Source: Prochlorococcus sp. AG-388-F11
GTDB lineage: Bacteria > Cyanobacteriota > Cyanobacteriia > PCC-6307 > Cyanobiaceae
NCBI GenBank assembly: GCA_003279845.1
Contig: QCGP01000004.1
Span: 1 to 64,000, forward strand
Length of the DNA: 64,000 nt
Direction of reading: 5' to 3'
How positions within the stretch are numbered: position 1 is the stretch's first letter; every line of letters begins with the position of its first letter. The position numbers were made by a program, and so were the translations under genes. The notes below the pieces were generated by a model. The model saw only the letters and a program-made list of their open reading frames with translations, had not been told where the DNA came from and did not search any database. This document shows positions 59,459 to 64,000 of the stretch, piece after piece.

Positions 59459-60604
59459 TTGGATAGTAACAAACTAATTTTAAAACCAGGATTAGAGGGT
59501 GTCCCAGTTACTAATTCATCGATCTGTGATATTGACGGCAACCAAGGTAAATTATTGTACAGAGGCTATTCCATTGAGGAACTATCCAAAAAAAGCAGTT
59601 TTTTAGAAACTGCATATCTATTGATTTGGGGTGAATTACCCACAGCAATTCAACTGAGGGATTTTGAACAAGAAGTTCAGATGCATAGAAGGTTAAGTTT
59701 TAGAGTCAGAGATATGATGAAATGTTTCCCTGCAACTGGTCATCCTATGGATGCTCTTCAATCTAGTGCAGCTTCTTTGGGGCTTTTCTATTCTCGTAGA
59801 GCAATAGATGATCCTAATTACATCTACAACGCAGTAATAAGACTAATAGCAAAAATACCTACTATGATTGCTGCGTTTCAACTTATTAGAAAAGGACAAG
59901 ACCCTATACAACCTCGTGATGATTTAACTTACTCATCAAATTTTCTTTACATGTTGACTGAGAAAGAACAAGATCCTATAGCTGCAAAAGTTTTTGATAG
60001 GTGTTTAATCTTACATGCCGAACATAGTTTAAACGCAAGTACATTTAGCGCTAGAGTCACTGCGAGCACTCTTACAGACCCATATGCTGTTATCGCCTCT
60101 GCAGTGGGGACCCTCGCTGGCCCGCTTCATGGAGGTGCAAATGAAGATGTGATTGCGATGTTAGAAGAAATCAAAACTCCAGAAAATGCTGCTTCTTTTT
60201 TAGATAATGCGATAAAAAATAAAAGTAAGATAATGGGCTTTGGTCATAGAGAATATAAAGTCAAAGATCCAAGAGCAATAATTCTTCAAAAACTTGCAGA
60301 AGAGCTATTTATTAGATTTGGAGAAGATGAAATGTACGAAGTTGCTAAATCACTAGAGGCAGAAGCAATATCAAGGCTTGGTCCTAAAGGTATATTCCCT
60401 AACGTAGACTTTTATTCTGGTCTTGTTTACAGAAAACTTGGTATTCCTCGCGATTTATTTACTCCAATTTTTGCTATATCTAGAGTTGCGGGTTGGCTAG
60501 CTCATTGGAGAGAGCAACTTGGAGCAAATAGAATTTTTAGACCATCTCAAATCTATACAGGTTCTGCACCAAGGGATTGGATCAGTTTAGAAAATAGAGC
60601 ATAA
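59459..60604 (+). CDS. gltA: Citrate synthase
   Basis: A 381-residue type I-like bacterial citrate synthase. GLEGVPVTNSSICDIDG opens the protein, the catalytic histidine regions are GPLHGGANED and GFGHREYKVKDPRA, and the late aspartate lies in VDFYSGLVY. It condenses oxaloacetate and acetyl-CoA in the branched TCA pathway that supplies 2-oxoglutarate. The start is TTG (59459); no upstream ATG was found. Confidence 0.96.
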   Translation: MDSNKLILKPGLEGVPVTNSSICDIDGNQGKLLYRGYSIEELSKKSSFLETAYLLIWGELPTAIQLRDFEQEVQMHRRLSFRVRDMMKCFPATGHPMDALQSSAASLGLFYSRRAIDDPNYIYNAVIRLIAKIPTMIAAFQLIRKGQDPIQPRDDLTYSSNFLYMLTEKEQDPIAAKVFDRCLILHAEHSLNASTFSARVTASTLTDPYAVIASAVGTLAGPLHGGANEDVIAMLEEIKTPENAASFLDNAIKNKSKIMGFGHREYKVKDPRAIILQKLAEELFIRFGEDEMYEVAKSLEAEAISRLGPKGIFPNVDFYSGLVYRKLGIPRDLFTPIFAISRVAGWLAHWREQLGANRIFRPSQIYTGSAPRDWISLENRA

Positions 60605-60680
60605 TATTTGCAGCTTTTCATAAAAAAACACACATATTGTTTGTGAAGAGTTAATGTATTAAGTAAATAACATTAAAATT

Positions 60681-61799
60681 TTGGAATACGGATTAGACCT
60701 CGAATATAGTTTTAATGAATTCATAAAAGGTTTTGGCCTTTCTAGTGAAATTGCTCATATAATTTGGCTTCCTCTACCTATGCTTTTGGTTTTGGTTGCC
60801 GCAGTTGTTGGAGTTTTAGTTACAGTTTGGCTTGAAAGAAAGATATCTGCTGCTGCTCAACAAAGAATAGGACCAGAATATGCAGGAGCCCTTGGTGTAC
60901 TCCAACCAATTGCAGATGGTCTTAAGTTACTTGTCAAAGAGGATATAATTCCTGCTAAAGCAGATGGAATTCTCTTCACTGCAGGACCAATTTTAGTTCT
61001 TGTCCCAGTTATTCTCTCTTGGCTAATTGTTCCTTTTGGACAAAATCTTCTTATAAGCAACGTAGGTATTGGAATTTTTCTATGGATTGCCTTAAGCAGT
61101 ATCCAGCCAATTGGTCTTCTTATGAGCGGATACGCCTCAAATAATAAATATTCATTATTAGGTGGATTAAGAGCTGCTGCACAATCAATAAGTTACGAAA
61201 TACCTTTAGCTTTATCTGTATTAGCTATCGTACTTATGACAAATTCTCTAAGTACTGTTGACATTGTTAATCAACAAAGTGGAGCTGGAATTCTGAGCTG
61301 GAATATATGGAGACAACCAGTTGGCTTTATAGTCTTTTGGATATGTGCTCTTGCAGAATGTGAACGACTGCCGTTTGACTTACCTGAAGCTGAAGAAGAA
61401 TTAGTTGCTGGATATCAAACTGAATATGCAGGGATGAAATTCGCATTGTTCTACCTTGGTAGTTACATTAATCTAATCCTTTCAGCATTATTGGTATCAA
61501 TACTTTATTTGGGAGGTTGGGGTTTTCCTGTCCCAATTGATTTAATAGCGAAATTTCTTAATTTGCCAATTAATGCACCCTTTATACAAGTTTTTACTGC
61601 ATCAATAGGAATTGTAATGACTGTATTGAAAGCGTATCTTTTAGTTTTCATTGCAATATTATTACGTTGGACAACTCCTAGAGTAAGAATAGATCAACTA
61701 TTAGATTTAGGATGGAAGTTTCTTCTTCCAATTTCTCTTGCTAATCTTTTGATAACTGCAGGCTTAAAACTTGCTTTTCCTCAATTCTTTGGAGGTTAA
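60681..61799 (+). CDS. ndhA: NAD(P)H-quinone oxidoreductase subunit 1
   Basis: A 372-residue NuoH-type subunit with eight or nine membrane helices. [33 protein letters not shown] and [22 protein letters not shown] are diagnostic. It forms the membrane end of the quinone channel. First gene of ndhA-ndhI-ndhG-ndhE; start TTG (60681). The stop codon begins a long intergenic hairpin. Confidence 0.97.
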   Translation: MEYGLDLEYSFNEFIKGFGLSSEIAHIIWLPLPMLLVLVAAVVGVLVTVWLERKISAAAQQRIGPEYAGALGVLQPIADGLKLLVKEDIIPAKADGILFTAGPILVLVPVILSWLIVPFGQNLLISNVGIGIFLWIALSSIQPIGLLMSGYASNNKYSLLGGLRAAAQSISYEIPLALSVLAIVLMTNSLSTVDIVNQQSGAGILSWNIWRQPVGFIVFWICALAECERLPFDLPEAEEELVAGYQTEYAGMKFALFYLGSYINLILSALLVSILYLGGWGFPVPIDLIAKFLNLPINAPFIQVFTASIGIVMTVLKAYLLVFIAILLRWTTPRVRIDQLLDLGWKFLLPISLANLLITAGLKLAFPQFFGG

Positions 61800-61825
61800 A
61801 TTTAAGTAGAAATACTTAAATTTAA
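61796..61825 (+). other. Perfect 13-bp hairpin between ndhA and ndhI
   Basis: TTAAATTTAAGTA (61796-61808) and its exact reverse complement (61813-61825) flank a GAAA tetraloop. The stem includes the ndhA stop codon. There is no T-run after it, so it is not a standard terminator. It may protect or process the mRNA between ndhA and ndhI. Confidence 0.6.
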
Positions 61826-61867
61826 AATTAATGCACTAAAATAAAATTATTAAGTAAATTCTTCAAA

Positions 61868-62506
61868 ATGAAAAATTTCCTTCAACAAATAAATAGCTAT
61901 ATCAAAGAGGCATTTAATGCTGGCAAATATTTATACAACGGATTTTCAGTAACTTTTGACCATCTTCGAAGAAGACCTGTTACTGTTCAATATCCATATG
62001 AAAAATTAATACCTTCTGAAAGATATAGAGGAAGAATACATTATGAATTCGACAAATGTATTGCTTGTGAAGTGTGTGTGAGAGTATGCCCCATAAATCT
62101 ACCAGTAGTAGATTGGGTAATGAATAAAGAAACAAAAAAAAAGGAACTTAGAAATTATTCAATAGACTTTGGAGTTTGTATTTTTTGCGGAAATTGTGTT
62201 GAGTTTTGCCCAACTAATTGTCTATCAATGACCGAAGAATATGAATTAGCCACTTTCGACAGGCACAATTTAAATTTCGATAACGTCGCACTGGGTAGAC
62301 TCCCTACCAACGTTACGACAGATCCATCTGTAAAACCATTGAGAGAACTTGCTTATCTACCCAAAGGAGTAATGGATCCTCATGAAATACCAACTTCAGA
62401 TACGAGAGTTGGTAAATTACCTGAAGAAGTCTATGATTGGATGAAACTAACCATCAATGAAAATAAAGATAAAGATAAAGATAAAACTTCTAATCCAAAC
62501 AATTAA
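61868..62506 (+). CDS. ndhI: NAD(P)H-quinone oxidoreductase subunit I
   Basis: A 212-residue NuoI-type ferredoxin subunit that carries two 4Fe-4S clusters: [12 protein letters not shown] and [12 protein letters not shown]. It links the peripheral arm to the membrane arm of NDH-1. The C-terminal tail is charged and ends in a KDKDKDK run from a hexanucleotide repeat. The ATG start follows the ndhA-ndhI hairpin by 42 bases. Confidence 0.97.
   Translation: MKNFLQQINSYIKEAFNAGKYLYNGFSVTFDHLRRRPVTVQYPYEKLIPSERYRGRIHYEFDKCIACEVCVRVCPINLPVVDWVMNKETKKKELRNYSIDFGVCIFCGNCVEFCPTNCLSMTEEYELATFDRHNLNFDNVALGRLPTNVTTDPSVKPLRELAYLPKGVMDPHEIPTSDTRVGKLPEEVYDWMKLTINENKDKDKDKTSNPNN
62463..62486 (+). repeat. Hexanucleotide repeat in ndhI 3' end
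   Basis: ATAAAG is repeated three times exactly (62463-62480) with a fourth partial copy, encoding alternating Lys-Asp in the ndhI C-terminal tail. The 6-base unit keeps frame if the copy number changes. Confidence 0.8.
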
Positions 62507-62519
62507 TTTCTAATAATTT

Positions 62520-63119
62520 ATGTCCATTGCAATAACAACTCAAATTATTTGTTTTACAGTTCTAACTCTAGTAATTCTTGTTGGAGCACTTGGTGTTGTA
62601 TTACTCGAAAGTATTGTTTATTCAGCCTTTCTTCTTGGAGGAGTTTTCATGAGTGTTGCAGGATTATATTTACTTTTAAATGCAAGTTTTGTTGCTGCAG
62701 CACAAGTTTTGGTTTATGTGGGTGCAGTAAATGTATTGATAATTTTTGCCATAATGTTAGTCAATAAAAAAGAAGATTTAAAGCCCATCAATGATATTAA
62801 TTCGAGAAGAATCATATCTACAACAATATGTTTAACCTTACTAAGCCTTTTAATAAGAGTTGACTTGACAAATACATGGAGCCTAGCAAATCCTAAAAAC
62901 TCTATAGGAGAAGAATCAACTATTAGAATTGGTGAACATCTTTTTAGTGATTATTTACTCCCATTTGAACTAGCTTCAGTATTACTACTAATGGCTATGA
63001 TTGGGGCTATTGTTTTAGCTAGAAGAGATGTAATGACCAAAGATATTTCAACTGGATTGCCTGTTGATCAAGAATTAATTGAAAAATCATCAGAACCATT
63101 ACTAACTAATAAAAATTAA
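62520..63119 (+). CDS. ndhG: NAD(P)H-quinone oxidoreductase subunit 6
   Basis: A 199-residue NuoJ-type subunit with five membrane helices. LESIVYSAFLLGGVFMSVAGLYLLLNASFVAA and QVLVYVGAVNVLIIFAIML match the family. It is part of the proton-pumping membrane arm. ATG start; 13 bases after ndhI and 15 before ndhE. Confidence 0.95.
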   Translation: MSIAITTQIICFTVLTLVILVGALGVVLLESIVYSAFLLGGVFMSVAGLYLLLNASFVAAAQVLVYVGAVNVLIIFAIMLVNKKEDLKPINDINSRRIISTTICLTLLSLLIRVDLTNTWSLANPKNSIGEESTIRIGEHLFSDYLLPFELASVLLLMAMIGAIVLARRDVMTKDISTGLPVDQELIEKSSEPLLTNKN

Positions 63120-63134
63120 CTATTTAACTTTCTT

Positions 63135-63458
63135 ATGATTAATCTAGAATCAATTCCTCTTCAAGCTTTTTTAATAGTATCTTCAGCACTATTTTGTATT
63201 GGTATTTGGGGTTTATTAAACAGCAGAAATGCAGTCAGAGTTCTTATGAGCATTGAATTAATGCTCAATGCAGTAAATATAAATTTGATGGCTTTTTCTT
63301 CTTATATTGATAATAATTTAATTCAAGGACAAGTTTTTACAATTTTTGTTATTACTGTTGCTGCGGCAGAAGCTGCTGTTGGCTTAGCTATATTGTTATC
63401 TCTTTACAGAAATAGGGTGACTGTAGATATGGAAAGTTTTAATTTATTAAAATGGTAA
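63135..63458 (+). CDS. ndhE: NAD(P)H-quinone oxidoreductase subunit 4L
   Basis: A 107-residue NuoK-type subunit with three membrane helices and the conserved buried glutamates in [16 protein letters not shown] and [11 protein letters not shown]. It completes the ndhA-I-G-E membrane module. ATG start. nadK begins 10 bases later on the same strand. Confidence 0.97.
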   Translation: MINLESIPLQAFLIVSSALFCIGIWGLLNSRNAVRVLMSIELMLNAVNINLMAFSSYIDNNLIQGQVFTIFVITVAAAEAAVGLAILLSLYRNRVTVDMESFNLLKW

Positions 63459-63467
63459 AAGCATTAA

Positions 63468-64000
63468 ATGAAACTTTCATTGGTGCTTATTATATACCGT
63501 TCGGATAGTTCTATCTCCCTAGAAGCATCTAAATTCTGCGAAAAAGTCCTCAAGTCCAAAAAAATAAAATCAAACAGGATTGAAAGTGATTTTCATAAAG
63601 ATGAAATTGAAAAATATCTTTGTAATTCAGAATTAAGACCAGATATTGGCATTGTTCTAGGGGGAGATGGAACCTTCTTAAAATGTGCAAATGCTTTGGC
63701 GGATTATGATATTCCTCTATTGAGCATTAATATTGGTGGTAATTTAGGGTTTCTTACCCAAGAAAAAGATTTTTTATTTGACAAATCTTTTGTTGAAATC
63801 CTTGAAAAGGAAGAATATATAATTGACTGCCGGAATAGATTAAATTGTCATATTTTAATTAGTGGGAAAGGTCAAAAGAAAAAAATTATAAAAAGCTACA
63901 ACGCTTTAAATGATTTTTATTTTAAATCTGTGGAACAAGATATTTCTCCTACCACCCAAATACAACTTGAAATAGATAACGAAAAAGTAAATGAATATAA
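63468..64000 (+). CDS. nadK: NAD kinase, cut by the window end
   Basis: The first 177 codons of an ATP-NAD kinase, open to the right edge. The diagnostic GGDGT motif is at 65-69 ([11 protein letters not shown]) and GNLGFL at 91-96. It phosphorylates NAD to NADP. The ATG start lies 10 bases after ndhE, so it is probably co-transcribed with the ndh operon, as in other cyanobacteria. The C-terminal part is outside the window. Confidence 0.93.
   Translation, partial: MKLSLVLIIYRSDSSISLEASKFCEKVLKSKKIKSNRIESDFHKDEIEKYLCNSELRPDIGIVLGGDGTFLKCANALADYDIPLLSINIGGNLGFLTQEKDFLFDKSFVEILEKEEYIIDCRNRLNCHILISGKGQKKKIIKSYNALNDFYFKSVEQDISPTTQIQLEIDNEKVNEY

Noticed and set aside
62549-62767. 72-codon frame overlapping ndhG, very rich in Cys and Ser
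   Set aside because: An out-of-frame reading of the ndhG membrane helices, with no independent support.

Overview
The window reads as a stretch of core chromosome from a high-light-adapted Prochlorococcus, or a very close marine picocyanobacterium. The DNA is very AT-rich, genes are short and tightly packed, and the gene set is cyanobacterial: NDH-1 subunits, CP12, a BicA/SbtA/SbtB bicarbonate uptake cluster, ChlM, HemB, the phylloquinone (men) pathway, a NarL-type Ycf29-like regulator and a fused MutS2-Smr protein. Genus and ecotype are inferred from protein resemblance and gene order, since no search was run. I found no tRNA, rRNA, CRISPR array, insertion sequence, integrase or phage gene. 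The left edge falls in non-coding DNA and the right edge cuts nadK.

Layout. 1-379: mostly non-coding, with a candidate 42-codon gene and an AT-rich dyad. 380-7832: aspartoacylase-like hydrolase (-), GST-like protein (+), cp12 (+), then a minus-strand block with a 60-aa protein, obg, mutS2, a VOC protein and hemB. 8056-10997: bicA-sbtA-sbtB operon. 11020-15508: thioredoxin-reductase-like flavoprotein (-), a coiled-coil protein plus UbiB kinase (+), enolase (-). 15772-22674: a ClpB-type chaperone followed by secE-nusG-rplK-rplA-[L10 leader]-rplJ-rplL-rnhA. 22681-31660: pyrD, cobD-like, murG (-), a secreted unknown, pgk (-), rbgA-rluD, and a fused two-ATPase ABC protein (-). 31715-38721: rel/spoT, DUF2062 (-), mnmE, nadC, argS. 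38721-43452: hisC (+), then a minus-strand operon prfB-DUF3285-ybeY-dgkA-trpG-MBL. 43529-49753: grx-gshB, menF (-), menA-menC-menE, DHNA-CoA thioesterase (-). 49762-57827: ndhH (-), rsmH, cysteine desulfurase (-), response regulator, chlM (-), purE, cysC and SUI1 (-), trpB, rhodanese (-). 57887-64000: an exported unknown, gltA, ndhA-ndhI-ndhG-ndhE and the start of nadK.

Functional themes. Carbon supply is represented by bicA/sbtA/sbtB, cp12, pgk and eno. Translation and ribosome assembly are represented by ribosomal proteins, nusG, obg, rbgA, rluD, rsmH, ybeY, mnmE, argS and prfB. Photosynthetic cofactors and electron flow are represented by hemB, chlM, the men genes and ndh genes.

I saw no wholly new multi-gene system. 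The best leads are local. They are: a programmed +1 frameshift in prfB, which gives the gene a longer true 5' end with a TTG start; a thioredoxin-reductase-like flavoprotein that keeps its CxxC but has lost recognisable NADPH motifs; a ClpB-type chaperone whose first ATPase domain lacks the arginine-finger pair; an exported metallo-beta-lactamase-fold protein without its HxHxDH site; a CP12 with only the C-terminal cysteine pair; a perfect 13-bp hairpin between ndhA and ndhI; and the small ORF at the left edge.
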